A stretch of 64,000 bases of DNA from Dromiciops gliroides (GCF_019393635.1 NC_057861.1:382738315-382802314), one strand, 5' to 3'. Positions 13,448-23,129 are shown, counted from the stretch's first letter. Numbers and translations: made by a program. Notes: generated by a model from the sequence alone, not told the origin.

Positions 13448-16400
13448 GATCCTATAAAATCAATGTAAAATGTTTTCTTTCCCAATCTATCCCCTTTCCT
13501 GTTTGTTCATATAATTAAAATAGATGCTTCTTGTATGACATAGATTTTCAGGTTAACTAAGTTCACTTAAATGAAAAAGTTATGGGAATTGGAATAATGG
13601 TTCTTAATGAACTAAGTTTCAAAAACAAGCTAAAGACTGTATTTAATTACTTTTTATTCTATAGTTACTTATATGAAAATATTATATTGAGTTTTCTAGC
13701 ACCAACTCCAGAGTATTTAATATTTCTGTTTTTTTGTATGTTATATAAAATGTTATCTTTTTTCTGGATAGTATAGAAAATGAACATTGTGGGTAGTAAA
13801 TGAGGTTATGTAATATTTCTGTAGCAAAGATAAATTAATAAATCAAGAACACTGGAGGAGTTATAATAATCATTCTTCACTATCCATTCTATCATCCTTC
13901 TTTGGTTGACAGTAAATTTTATTCATGAAAAATAGTAGTAAAATGAATAATAGTCATCCTGTAAAGAGTTTTATTTTAAAAACTAAAACTGTTGGGTTTC
14001 TGAGCAACCATGATTCCAGTTTTTCCCCATTCACCAACAGATTGCAAAGGAAAACTAGAAATGAAGGATTTTATAGACTGAATAAGTTAATTTGTATGAA
14101 ACATTTTCATTTTTAAAGTGCTATTTGAATGTGAGCAATTGTTATTTTAAGAAATTAGAAGAACTCTGTTGGCTTTTTCTAAAATCAAGATCAACTTTGA
14201 AACAATGTATCTAAAAATCTAGAACTTTAACAAATTTTTATTATATTATTTATATTTTGCCCTTGCTTTCAAGCCTGAACTCACTAATGTTTGTTTCTGG
14301 TATATCCCACCAAGACTTAAAAGTATTTCAAATGAATATGAGAGGCAACAAGAACTTCAAAAGGTCAGTTTTGTTTTGTTTTTTTTGATGCTGTTATTTT
14401 ATATTGTATGTCTGGTTTGCTTTTATATTTAGAGGGTAGTGCTAATGAAATCTAAATCCTATGGGTGCAATCTATGGAGGGTACCTACTGAATTCCAAAA
14501 TGGAGCCAATCATCCTTCTAGGTCCTTTTTCCCTCTAGGATTGGGCAATGTAGCATAGATTGATGAGCAGTTATATCTCCTCTACTGAAAGAAAACTAAA
14601 ATGGGGGACAGATAGGTGGCGCAGTGGATAAAGCACTGGCCCTGAATTCAGGAGTTCCTGAGTTCAAATCCGGCCTCAGACACTTGACACTTACTAGCTG
14701 TGTGACCCTGGGCAAGTCACTTAATCCCCATTGCCCCACCAAAAAAAAAAAAAAAAGAAAACTAAAATTAATACTACAGTGAAGCTTCTATCCTCCATAT
14801 GGCAGGGAAACTAGGTGGTACCTGAGTTCAAATCTCACCACTGAAACTTACTAGACATGTGACCCTGGGCAAATCACTGAACTTTAATTACCTTAAAAAT
14901 CCTTGGACATACTTTATGAATGCAATTACAAAACACATTTCACACAAATCAAATCATATGTAAATTATTGGAAAAATATAATTTGCTCAAGGATAGGCCG
15001 AGCTAATATAATAAAAACTACAATTGTACCTAAATTAATTTACTTATTCAGTGCCATACTAAACAGACTACCCAAAAATTATTTTATAGAGGTAAAATAA
15101 ATAATAACACCATTCATCTGGAAAAACAAAAGGTCAAGAATATCAAGGGAACTAATGGAAAAAATGCACAGGAAAGGTGGCTAGCTGTACCAAATATGAA
15201 ACTTTACGATAAAGCAGCAGTGATCAAAACTATTTTGGACTGGCTAAGAAATATAGTGGCAGATGAGTAGAATAAGTTAGGCACAGGAGACACAGTAGTA
15301 AATGACTTTAGTAATGTACTGTTTCATAAACCCAAATACTCCTGCTTCTGGGATAGGAACTCAGTATTTGACAAGACCTGCTGGGAAAAGTGAAAGACAG
15401 TATGGCAGAAACTAGGCATAGACCAAAATATTACACCTTATACTAAAATAAGGTGAAATTGGGTACATGATTTAGACATAAATGGTGGTACCATAGGTAA
15501 ATTAGGAGAAGGAATAGTTTACCTCTCAGATCTTTGGAAAGGAGAACAGTTTATGACCAAACAAGAGAGAGAGAATATTATGAAATTCAAATTGTATGGT
15601 TTTGATTACATTAAATTAAAAAGGTTTTGTACAAACAGAAACAATGCACCCAGAATTAGAAGGGAGGCAGAAAGCTGGGAAACAGTACTTTTGATAAAGA
15701 CCTCATTTCAAAAATGTATTGGAAACTAAATCAAATTTATAAGAATCCAAGTCATTCCCCAATTGAGAAATGGTCAAAGGATATGAACAGGCAGTTTTCT
15801 GATGAAGAAATCAAAACTATCAATTCCATATGGAAAAATGCAATAAATCACTATTGATTAGAGAAATGCAAATTAAAACAACTCAAGTACCACCTGACAC
15901 CTATCAGATTGGCTAATATGACAAAAAAGGAAAATAATAAATGTTGGAGAAGTTGTGGAAAAATTGGAACCCTAATGCATTGTTGGTGGAGCTGTGAACT
16001 GATCCAATCATTCTGGAGAGCAATTTGGAAGTATGCCCAAAGGACTACAAAGCTGTGCATACCCTTTGACCCAGCAATACCACTATTTTAGGTCTTTTTC
16101 CCAAAGAGATCATAAAAAAGGTAAAAGGACCTACATGTACAAAAATATTTATAGCTGCTCTTTTTGTGGTAGCAAGGAATTGGAAATTGAGGGGATGCCC
16201 ATCCATTGGGGAATGGCTGAACAAGTCGTGGTATATGAATGTGATGGAATACTATTGTACTATAAGAAACAATGAGCAGGCAGATTTCAGAGAAACCTGG
16301 CAGGACTTACATGAACTGATGCTGAGAGAGATGAGCAGAAACAGGAGAACATTGTTCACAGTATCAACAACATTGTGTGTTGATCAACTATGATAGACTT

Positions 16401-19400
16401 GACTCTTCTCAGCAATACAATGGTCCAAGATAATTCCAAAGGACTCATGATGGAAAATGCTTTCCAAATCCAGAAAAAAGAACTATATGAAATCTAGATG
16501 CAGATTGAACCATGCTATTTCAAGTTTTTGTTTTTCTTTTTTGAGGTTTTTCCTTTTTGCTCTGATTCTTCTTTCACAGCATGACTAATGCAGACATATG
16601 TTTAATGTGATTATACATACATAACCTATATGAGATTGCTTGCTGTCTTGAGGAGTGGGGAGGGACAGGAGGGAGGGAGAAAAATTTGAAACTAGAAATC
16701 TTATAAAAACAAATGTTGAAAACTATCTCTACATGTAACTGGAAAATAATAAAATACTTTTATGAAAAACATTCTTGGCCATCTCCAGTCATCCTGATGT
16801 ATATCTTGCCATTGGACCCAGATGCCTCTGGAGGAGAGAGTAAGGTTGGGGACCTTACACAGCCCTCTTGCCCTTAAATACAATTCAGTAAAAGTCATAA
16901 TATCACCCTGATGCCCTTTGAGAGCAAACAACAACAATAACATCATCATAATCACCAACAACAAAAACAACAATCCTTCCATATAGGAATGATGACATTT
17001 ACGTTTGGTGAATTGTAATTGGCAAATTTTGTTTATTAGGTGACCACATCAATTTTGGATTCATTGTGTTATAGGGATCAAAGGCATATTTCACTTGTCT
17101 TTAAGATTCCAAGGAATTACATCTCCACAATAGATATTTCTACTGTTAGAAATCAGAAAGAATATTGCTTGATGTTTTGATCACCTATAATACTGTTTCA
17201 CAGTATACTTGAGGTTCCTTTTAACAAATTTCAATAAGACTTTTAAATTATTCTTTGAAGTTGAACTTTGTCACATTTCAGTTTATTGTGATCAAATGAG
17301 GAACATTATTTGTAATGCTGCTTTAGTCTGGCTCTTCAGGCAGGTAGAAATAAATGGATGGTGTCTGGTTATTAACACAAAATAGTAATGGCCTTTAATT
17401 TTAACAGTTTTACCAGGCACTGAGCCAAATACTGGGAATACAAATAAAAATAGAAAGTAGTCACTGGCCTCAAGAAATTTTCATTCGTAGAGGAATAGGA
17501 CAAATGCAGAGGACACATCTTAAAGCAACTTCTAAGCTCGGGTATTACTGGATCCATCATTTAAACTATGAGTGCCCTTGATCCACTGATGCAGATAAAA
17601 TCCTCATTTGTGTCTTTTATGTTTGTGATTTTTTCAAGGTTTTCCATAAGTATTTCACGGACTAGTTTTTCAATTAACTGAAAGCCTTTCTATTTTGGGG
17701 GGGTAGGGTGGGGATGTATCTTAGAAGTAATAATGTACTACTCTACTTGGCTATCTTCTTTTCTCGCTCATATGTTCATTGTTGTTCACAATGTCTTTCT
17801 TGCTGTTTCTTGTGGTAAAAGAACAAATCACTGGTGTCATGTTGTAATCTGCCTACCACTCAATTTTATCTTTCTCTTTCTGTTAAAATTATAGTTCTTC
17901 TGAGAACTGACATATATATCTAGAAGGGATTCCATAGGTCATCTGGTCCATTGAGCTTATTTTATGATTGAGGAAACCGAGACTCCTAGAGTTTAAGTGA
18001 TTTGACATAAGTTATATTGGTAGTCTATATATATGACTGAAGGTTTTGGCCCCTGGTCTTCTGACTCCAATTCCACTGTATGATGCTCTCTTATGTTTTG
18101 TAGTCATATTAAATTATGGAAGATTTGGAATAAAAGGTGGTTATTGGCTTTAAAGAAAACTACTACATGGTTAATGTGAGATTTAAAATTGATTGTAATA
18201 GCATTAAACTCCCCCTTTAACTTTTTCCCTTATATATTTCCCAGACCAGTAAGAAAAGAAGCCTCTGAGCTTTAATCAGAGAGGGATTAGCTTTTATTGT
18301 TTGGGCAATAAACAGGTGATACTGATTAAGGAAATAGGAAAGTAGAAATACACATGAATAGTCTTAGATCTAAGCTTAGACTGTATTCTTTTATAAAACT
18401 CACTGAATCCCAAAACTGCCTGCCAGACCAAGAACCAGAGTCGATCACCTGAACGTGCCATCAAGCCAGAGAGTGAGAGTGAGCCTCCACTTCTGTTCTA
18501 CTCTGCAATTTTAAGGTTGGCATCCCAGAAGTACTGTGTGCTTGGCCACGCTCTCCCGGGCAGCAGCAGGCACACGGCTGTTTGTCACAGTCTCCTCCCC
18601 AAAAGGGGCGATCCTTCAAAAGTCACTTTACCACATTCCCCCCTTTGTTTCATTTGAAAAACAAATGAGTTTGCTCAATGAAAGAGCTAAAAATAATATC
18701 CTATGCTAGCTAATAATATGTTAATATCAATATAGAAAAAGAGAGAGAAAATTTTTGTCCAGAGGGGCGGTCCTTCATGAACGCAATGCTTTGACATTGG
18801 TCTTGTAGAGGGAGGGCCTCTGCAGAAAGTACATGTTACAGATGGTATATAATAACAGAAGGAGATAACAAAAGCTAATGAAACAAAACTGTTCATATAA
18901 AGTCTCTGAGTTCTCTCGTCCTCTTGAAGTGGTAAGATGTCATCAGGAGGAAGCGGGATTCTGGTCTGGAAAGCTGGATTCTGGACTCTGGTCTGGAAAG
19001 CTGGATTCTCTTCTTTAACTGTTTGAATTGCTGGATTTTTACTAAACTTTAGCATAGCATTGTCAATAATCAAATTAATAAATTCCATTACATTCCCTCC
19101 TTTATATGATAGAGGGTTGAGGTAGTTATGCAATCTATAACACTTTTTACCACCATGTGTCTGGATCAAAGCCAAATTTAGTATGTGTTCATGATACCTG
19201 AAAAATATTATGGAAAGATTATCATACCATATCTCATGGTTTCGAGACAGCCAGTGATTGTGCTAGGCCACAGGTGAGTTCGACTGAGTGAGACAAAAAG
19301 AAAAACAAGTTCAGTTAAGTTAGGTTATATTAGGAGGGAGAGAGGACAAAACTGGACTGTGTCTAGCAATTGTGCTCTACATAGTCACCATCATAAGCAA

Positions 19401-21116
19401 ACCATGGACTTACGTATACCTGTCTCTCCTCTTGTTGCACACATATTTTCTCCAGGGCCTGCATTAAAGTTCACAGCAAGTTAGTCTCTGAAATGATAAG
19501 TTTCCATACTTCCTAAATCTCATATTAATTTTGCCAAAGTCAGTATGATGGTAAAAATGCATGCTATGCTGCATAACTGAGGATATACTAGTGATATATA
19601 CAATAATTCCAAACCATACCCGAGTATAATGACATATAAATGATAAATGAATGTAAATAGCTGATTATATTAGACAGTATTACATAATCTTCTTTTGGCA
19701 AGTAAACCACATCATCTTATATATGAATTTTCTAGTATAACAGTAGCAGATACTTAAAGTGGTGATGTAACAATTGAAATGATGCCACCTGCTGGAGACT
19801 TACTGTAGAAAAGCTTGGCCTTGAAGTGAAGGTCTTTGAGGGCAAGACCAGGAGTCTTTTCTTTGGTGTCAGGAAGTGACATTTGCTGGTGGGAGGAAGA
19901 AGGGAGGAACCTGGCACTCTGACTGGCTCTCTTTCCTGAGGATGCTGGTGGAGAAGGGAGTGAGAAATGTGCTCTCCCTTTAATAGATAGATGAATGTAG
20001 GCCTTTGTCTCTCTCTTTACCAAATTCTTATTCTCCTTAATAAATGCTTAAAAGTCTAACTCTTGCTAAAGCTTATAATTTATTGCTGACCACTCATTAG
20101 ATTTTAGACAGGCTAGCTAGAATTTTAGCCTTAACAATAACTTATCTATTTCTTACATATAAAGGCCCTTGAAGCAAGGCACATATAGTAAATTAAATAA
20201 CTAAGTGCCCTGCAATGTCTCATGAGTAAGGAAATGGAGAAAAATAACAGGAATTAGGGATTCTTTTATGTCAATTGACATTTTCCTTATTCTGAATTTT
20301 CCCTAATGACAGTAACACTTATTGTCCCAATGTTATCTGCCTGAGGCCCGCACTTTAACCTAACTTTACCTTGCATAGTACTGTTCTAAGCAACTATCCA
20401 AAGGAAATTTTGGTTCCCTTTTTCTTGATGTGAATAGATAAAATGTTTTACTATCTCAAAAAGTAACTTTGTTAAATAAATCTGCTTATATTGCAGTATA
20501 CATGAGGTATCCATGTTGCAATAAAATAAACACTAAAATCTCATATTATCATCTCTGCTGGAAAGTCTAATATGTCATACAGTATTTTATTTTAGCCATT
20601 TTCCAGGTGTTTCAGTTATTTTATTTGGCAAATACATAAACTCTTTTACAGTGTAAATGTGACACATTTTATTTTGATGCATCCTAGCTGTTTTACACCT
20701 TCCTATGAAAGTTCACAACGGTATTTTATGGACATAAAGATGCAAACACTATGAGCTTAGATCATAGCTCTCTCTTCCTCCCTCTGTTGAGTTAAATACA
20801 TCTTTCTTAAAAATATGTTTCATAACTTGTGGTTGTCATAGTTTAGATCAAACTAAATGCATGATTTTAAAGATCTAAAGTTAAAAAAATGTTCAATTGT
20901 AAGGGGAAAATAATTATTTTTCTGTTTATTCTTTTTACACAGATTGCACCCAAGATTAAAGCACTGATGATAGAAGAAGGCACAACCATGGTCAGCTACC
21001 AGCCACTTGGAGACAAAGTCAATTTTTTTCGAATGGTCTTCTCCAACCCTGCTACCAAACAAACAGATGTTGATTTTCTTATTGATGAAATAGAAAGGCT
21101 TGGAAAGACTTTATGA
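3479..21116 (+). CDS. GAD3: Glutamate decarboxylase, 3' part (last four coding exons), probable GAD3
   Basis: PLP-dependent enzyme converting glutamate to GABA and CO2. Four exons, all phase 0 with AG/GT borders, join to 173 residues ending in a stop at 21,114-21,116. They cover the C-terminal part of the catalytic domain and the C-terminal domain; the PLP-lysine exon lies upstream of the window. Exon boundaries match those of GAD1/GAD2 as I remember them. [12 protein letters not shown] resembles GAD67, while [17 protein letters not shown] resembles GAD65, and the C-terminus ERLGKTL differs from ERLGQDL of both. Mammalian GAD1 and GAD2 are very conserved, so this divergence suggests the third paralogue GAD3, described in vertebrates and lost in hominids. 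No frame breaks and intact splice sites argue for a working gene. GAD family: very sure; GAD3 rather than a fast GAD1: moderately sure. Confidence 0.85.
3640..4370. other. Intron stretch, unclassified
   Basis: No gene. The section around 4,010-4,350 has a GGTATAAAGAGG box and a shape that could be an eroded LTR, but no matching ends were seen. Confidence 0.25.
4371..4514 (-). mobile_element. Mar1/WSINE1-type tRNA-derived SINE
   Basis: Reverse copy: T-rich tail, then GTGACTTGCCCAGGGTCACA, ACACAGCTAGTAAGTGTCAA, TTTGAACTCAGG and ATCCACTGTGCCACCTAG. Read on the - strand this is the usual head GTGG..CAGTGGATAAAGCACTGG with a tRNA-like B box (GTTCAAATCC), body and A tail. Confidence 0.9.
4690..5340 (+). 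mobile_element. LINE L2, 3' part, old
   Basis: The end resembles the L2 3' terminus: CTTCTTGAGAAAATG, then a variant of the tail GGCACATAGTAAATATTTCATAAG. Upstream text (CAGCTCACCACTCCAGTCC) is compatible with L2 but diverged. The 5' limit is approximate. Confidence 0.55.
5443..5492 (-). mobile_element. SINE fragment
   Basis: Only the 3' body of a Mar1/WSINE1 copy (GTGACTTGCCCAG..CACACAGCT) remains. It is abruptly joined to an L1 3' end at about 5,491. Confidence 0.75.
5491..5755 (+). mobile_element. L1 3' end, truncated
   Basis: Shares with the longer L1 at 16.4-16.8 kb the order: GAGAAAGAACTGATGG, GCATGACTGCACATGTATAA, G-rich GGGGTGGGGAGGGAGGGAGG, TTGGAACACAAAG, and ACATGTAACTTGGGG. This is the marsupial L1 3'UTR with its G-rich tract. 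Confidence 0.8.
5780..6062 (+). mobile_element. LINE L2 3' end
   Basis: Ends in an L2-like tail: ACTAGAAGATAAGGTTTTTT, TTGTGTTCATAACCCCAGTG, GCATAGTAGATACATAAATG. Old and diverged. Confidence 0.6.
6063..7490. other. Intron stretch, nothing recognised
   Basis: AT-rich, no open frame of note. Around 7,010-7,130 a weak MIR-like trace (AGGTGAGATTTGAACCTAG) may be present. Confidence 0.4.
7494..7720 (-). mobile_element. MIR-type CORE-SINE
   Basis: Reverse MIR signature: TTTACATAGCACCTTAAG, ACAACCCTGGGCAGAAG, CTTTACAGGAAACTGAAG, AAGGTCACAGAGCTC, CTTCCTGACTTC. Diverged, so old. Confidence 0.75.
7968..8609 (+). mobile_element. Solo LTR, ERV1-like fossil
   Basis: Starts TGTGGTAAAAATT and ends TTTGGCCCTCACA, flanked by a 4-bp duplication AAAG (7,964-7,967 and 8,610-8,613). 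An AATAAA lies near 8,427. It is the same family as the LTR at 39,881-40,492: both share GAAGGACCTCC..TTTTGGGGGAG, AATAAAA..GAT, and CTTTCTTATT.GCCTGGGAGA. A 4-bp duplication is typical of gamma-like (class I) elements. No internal region remains. Confidence 0.85.
8614..9256. other. Intron stretch, nothing recognised
   Basis: No gene or clear repeat seen. Confidence 0.4.
9268..9412 (-). mobile_element. Mar1/WSINE1-type SINE with target-site duplication
   Basis: Reverse copy with GACTTGCCCAGGGTCACACA, GATTTGAACTCAGGG and CTATCCACTGCACCACCTAG. Flanked by GGATAAATTAA at 9,257-9,267 and again at 9,413-9,423, an 11-bp target-site duplication. Confidence 0.92.
9430..10555 (-). mobile_element. LINE L2, reverse, upper part
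   Basis: Read on the + strand it begins as the reverse of the L2 tail (AATGTGCATTTATCAAAAGG, GGCACTGAGTTAAGCACTGT) and continues AGAATATTCCAAGTATGAGA, GCAAATAGACCAGCA, ATTGTAATAGTTCATG and GATGATGCTAAGAGTGAG. The same order occurs in the copy at 42.1-43.2 kb. It is probably one long copy with 11,590-12,380, interrupted by 10,556-11,580. Confidence 0.75.
10556..11580. repeat. Repeats lying within the L2
   Basis: Two parts. About 10,560-10,745 begins GTGGTGTCAAATTCAAAT and has CCTGTGGGCCATATATTG, which resembles a hAT-type nonautonomous element. About 10,870-11,110 (+) is a dispersed repeat whose reverse copy is at 16,772-16,975 (shared GCAAAGCTG..CAAAGTC..CTCACTCT layout). The rest is unclassified. 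Confidence 0.45.
11590..12380 (-). mobile_element. LINE L2, reverse, further part
   Basis: Has the inner antisense L2 layout: GGCTGTTGGATTTGTCAATT, AGAAGACTGGCAAC, GAGGGCAATTGCAGTTGAAT, GGTTAGAAGCCAGTCTGC, GGAGTTTGTTTGAAAAG. It follows in order from the L2 piece ending at about 10,555, so the two are probably one insertion. Confidence 0.65.
12661..12765 (-). mobile_element. MIR/THER-like fragment
   Basis: Short fragment with ACCTAGGAGGACTTCTGATC, TGTAACTGAGGAAATAAAGG and TTCAGCAACTTAAAAGG. Weak and old. Confidence 0.45.
12964..13071 (+). CDS. GAD3: GAD exon B (36 codons)
   Basis: Acceptor TTTACAG, donor GTAAGT (consensus). Encodes [20 protein letters not shown] followed by [16 protein letters not shown], matching the GAD segment [20 protein letters not shown] and what follows it. 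The donor lies 19 bases before a long perfect TTTCC repeat, so the intron begins almost directly with a polypyrimidine tract. Confidence 0.92.
13091..13305. repeat. (TTTCC)43 perfect pentanucleotide microsatellite
   Basis: 215 bases of uninterrupted TTTCC, exactly 43 copies, starting 19 bases after the end of GAD exon B. Read through in either direction it gives open frames that are not genes. On the other strand the unit is AAAGG/GGAAA. Confidence 0.98.
13385..13444. repeat. (CT)30 microsatellite
   Basis: 60 bases of uninterrupted CT, 80 bases after the TTTCC tract in the same GAD intron. Confidence 0.97.
13445..14273. other. GAD intron, nothing recognised
   Basis: AT-rich intron sequence between the CT tract and exon C. 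No repeat identified. Confidence 0.4.
14274..14363 (+). CDS. GAD3: GAD exon C (30 codons)
   Basis: Acceptor TTTCAAG, donor GTCAGT. Encodes [15 protein letters not shown] then a variable stretch ending QELQK. The TNVCFWYIP motif is shared by GAD65 and GAD67; the tail of this exon is variable between paralogues. Phase 0 at both ends. Confidence 0.92.
14603..14756 (+). mobile_element. Mar1/WSINE1-type SINE with target-site duplication
   Basis: Full-length head-to-tail copy: GGTGGCGCAGTGGATAAAGC, GAGTTCAAATCCGGCCTCAG, GCTGTGTGACCCTGGGCAAG, then an A tail. Flanked by GAAAACTAAAAT at 14,591-14,602 and 14,757-14,768. Low divergence and a perfect duplication point to a fairly recent insertion. Confidence 0.95.
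14805..14895 (+). mobile_element. Old SINE fragment
   Basis: GAGTTCAAATCTCACCACTG and ATGTGACCCTGGGCAAATCA show a diverged MIR/Mar1-type body. It ends where the L1 begins. Confidence 0.65.
14896..16771 (+). mobile_element. L1 LINE, 5'-truncated: end of ORF2 and 3'UTR
   Basis: Encodes the tail of L1 ORF2. Readable pieces include [53 protein letters not shown], and the C-terminal region with [19 protein letters not shown] and [11 protein letters not shown]. Several frame breaks show it is dead. The 3'UTR has the G-rich tract (GTGGGGAGGGACAGGAGGGA), then ACATGTAACTGGAAAATAAT and AATAAAATAC. This is the longest L1 in the window and served as the reference for the other L1 fragments. Confidence 0.9.
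16772..16975 (-). repeat. Dispersed repeat, reverse copy
   Basis: Abuts the L1 tail. On the - strand it reads AGGGCTGTGTAAGGTCCCCA, ACTCTCTCCTCCAGAGGCAT, GATGACTGGAGATGGCC, and is related to 10,870-11,110. A short (CAA)-rich run marks one end. Family not identified. Confidence 0.5.
17395..17525 (-). mobile_element. LINE L2 3' fragment
   Basis: Reverse L2 tail: CCAGGCACTGAGCCAAATAC, TGGGAATACAAATAAAAATAG, CTGGCCTCAAGAAATTTTCA. Confidence 0.65.
17905..18090 (-). mobile_element. MIR/THER-like CORE-SINE
   Basis: TCATCTGGTCCATTGAGCTT, ATTGAGGAAACCGAGACTC, TTTAAGTGATTTGACATAAG and TCTTCTGACTCCAATTCCAC follow the reverse MIR order. Confidence 0.55.
18200..18635 (-). mobile_element. LTR at the 3' end of an ERV fossil
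   Basis: On the - strand it starts TGTGGTAAAGTGACTTTTGA followed by the GGATCGCCCCTTTTGGGGAG block also present in the LTRs at 7,968 and 39,881, so it is a third, related LTR. It is directly preceded on the - strand by a polypurine tract (18,636-18,652), which marks it as a 3' LTR. The far limit is approximate. Confidence 0.8.
18636..19400 (-). mobile_element. ERV fossil, remnant of internal region with polypurine tract
   Basis: The tract GAAACAAAGGGGGGAA sits exactly against the LTR start. The next 750 or so bases on the - strand hold a 162-codon open stretch (18,687-19,175) containing a small internal repeat of NPAFQTR. I do not recognise a gag, pol or env domain in it; by position it would be near the 3' end of env or the region after it. 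The element is broken and no matching 5' LTR was found. The upstream limit is uncertain. Confidence 0.6.
19766..20136 (+). mobile_element. Solo LTR, second family, fossil
   Basis: Starts near TGTAACAATTGAAATGATGC, continues CACCTGCTGGAGACTTACTG, carries AATAAATGC (20,039-20,047), and ends ..TTAGCCTTAACA. TG..CA ends, an early CACCTGCTGG box and a late AATAAA are LTR features. Unlike the other LTRs in the window in sequence. Exact start uncertain. Confidence 0.65.
20137..20942. other. GAD intron, nothing recognised
   Basis: AT-rich intron leading to the terminal exon. No repeat identified. Confidence 0.4.
20943..21116 (+). CDS. GAD3: GAD terminal coding exon (57 codons and stop)
   Basis: Acceptor TTTACACAG. 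Encodes [20 protein letters not shown] then [19 protein letters not shown] and [13 protein letters not shown], stop [12 protein letters not shown] follows GAD67, [16 protein letters not shown] follows GAD65. The frame is open upstream into the intron, but the acceptor and family alignment fix the exon start at the isoleucine. Confidence 0.93.
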   Translation: MAPKIKALMIEEGTTMVSYQPLGDKVNFFRMVFSNPATKQTDVDFLIDEIERLGKTL

Positions 21117-21505
21117 TGTCTGTACTTACACTTGTCAAAATGCCCCACTTTATGAACTAGAAAATATCATTGGAAGCCATTATTTTGAGCCTTTCTCCTG
21201 TCTCAATTTTTTTTTCTTTTTTGCTATGCCTGAATGATTTAATGAAAGGAAAATCTTACCAGTAGGCATACTGTCACTAGTAATAGATAAGATGGAGATC
21301 AAGTTCTATTGTGCCTTTCCATGCTTTTGTAATCGTTAAAGATATTTCCTTGCTGCTAGTACCTATTCTAAATTTGTTCTGTCAAAAACAAGCTTCATAA
21401 AATATTTCTCTTCTCTCCTATGATGAAACATTAAAGATTTATAAAATACTTTCAATTTTTGAAGAAGAGTACAAGGACTGGAATAGGGAAAATTTGATGC
21501 ATTTT
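21117..21505 (+). other. Probable GAD 3'UTR
   Basis: Follows the GAD stop codon and contains no recognised repeat. An ATTAAA hexamer lies at 21,430-21,435 and could end the transcript. An AATAAA at 22,164-22,169 is an alternative that would give a longer UTR carrying a MIR. Confidence 0.45.
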
Positions 21506-21507
21506 TA

Positions 21508-21766
21508 ATAGCTAGCTAATATTTACATAGCAACTAAAAGTTTGCAAAGTACTTCAGAATTATTGTCTCATCTTATCCTCTCAACAACCTGGGGAGGCAG
21601 GTGTTATTCCTAATCCATTTTACAGATAAGGAAACTGAATGTGAGAGAGGTTAAGAACATTACCCAGAGTCACAGAGCTAGCAAGTGTCAGAGGCAAGAT
21701 TAGAACTCAGGTCTTCCTCACTCTAAGTCCAATGTCCTATTCTCTTTACCCTGAACTGCCTATTTT
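21508..21766 (-). mobile_element. MIR-type CORE-SINE
   Basis: Near full-length reverse MIR: TATTTACATAGCAAC, CTCAACAACCTGGGGAGGCA, CCATTTTACAGATAAGGAAA, GAGAGAGGTTAAGAACATTA, GTCACAGAGCTAGCAAGTGT, ACTCAGGTCTTCCTC. Confidence 0.8.
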
Positions 21767-22329
21767 CCCATATCCTTTAGTTTTTGAAAATTACTTTAAC
21801 ATCATCTTTCTGTATATCCACATTTGCCATTTTGAATTTCTCATCATTATGTCATTATGCTTCCACATTTTCCTCTCCCCTTTCTCACTACAATATTATA
21901 CAGAATGAAATACTATGGAGGACTATATTTTTATGACTGTTTAGTAACTCAAAAGTTATTATCATCCTTACAAAAACATATTTTTGAAATATAACTAATG
22001 TTTTACATGTTAAATGTTAATACTTAACATTAACAATATGAACCATTTATCAATTTTGTCATTTTGCTTTATGCTTATTTTGATTAATATTATTTTATTT
22101 GTATTAAGCAGTTTAAATGGGGCCATATTGACATAAGTGCTACTAGCAATTAAAGCCCAAAGGAATAAAAATAAATTTTAATTTTGAATATTGGATTATA
22201 TGACAATCTTGCTATATTACCACATAAAAAGAAGTCTCATTGAATGCAGTAATACTGTTTTAAAATATCTTGCCCACCACATTCATTATATAAGAAAAAC
22301 TTTTCTTAAGCTCATTAAGCTTTAGATAA

Positions 22330-22435
22330 ACTTATTAAGTTGTCTGCTCTTTGAGGACAGGAGCTATTTTTGCCTTTTTTATTTTCCTGGCACTTAGCCC
22401 GGCACATAGTAGGTGCTAATAAATATTTATTTATT
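22330..22435 (+). mobile_element. LINE L2 3' end
   Basis: CTCTTTGAGGACAGGAGCTA then CTGGCACTTAGCCCGGCACA and TAGTAGGTGCTAATAAATAT: the standard L2 terminus. Confidence 0.8.
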
Positions 22436-22860
22436 ATTATTAACTACATAGACTTTGAGCTGAGGATAGTTTTATATTTTGTGGCATTCCATGCCTCTAT
22501 AACAGATAGAAAAAATAAAATGAATAGCCGTTTTTATTGTCTTAGACAACTGGATCATTCATCATATTCTTCTATTTTTCTCTAATAATTCCATAAAATT
22601 CCATATGATATCAATTTGGAATGAATTTGGAATGATTGTGGGAAAGTACCCTACAGCCATACTAACCTCTAAGGTTTTGTAGAGTATAGTGGGAAGCCCA
22701 AAAAGCACAACTTAGCATTAATGGATTTTCATATTGTATGACTCCAATGGTCCTTGCAGCATTATCTGGGGAAAACGGTGAAAGAGGTGGCAAGGAAAGA
22801 GGAACTCTGAATCACTTCTGGAATCTCCATGCATACAATTCTTTTCCTTAAAGAACCTAT
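22436..22860. other. Intergenic, nothing recognised
   Basis: No gene. A short imperfect tandem (TTTGGAATGAATTTGGAATG) occurs near 22,615. Confidence 0.4.
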
Positions 22861-22861
22861 A

Positions 22862-23110
22862 TCATAGAATCTGAGGGTAATTAATCAAGTGTTCCAATTC
22901 CATCCCAAGGTGGAAATCTTCTCAGCAAAATCTCTTGCAGATGATCAGTCAGTCTCTGCCTGAGATCTCCTGGTGACAAGAAACTTTCCCTTTTGCAAAG
23001 AAGCCATTCCCATTTCTTAAAGATAACTCATTGAAACAAAGTTGTTCCTTTTATTGAAGTGAAATCCTTTTACTAAAATTTGTACACATTTCTCTTAGGT
23101 TTTCCCTTTG
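22862..23110 (-). mobile_element. CR1/L3 LINE fragment
   Basis: Antisense CR1/L3 layout: AATCTGAGGGTAATTAATCA, CTGCCTGAGATCTCCTGGTG, AAGCCATTCCCATTTCTTAA and a CTTAGGTTTTCCC end. Old. Confidence 0.5.
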
Positions 23111-23129
23111 GCACTAAAATAGATAAGCC

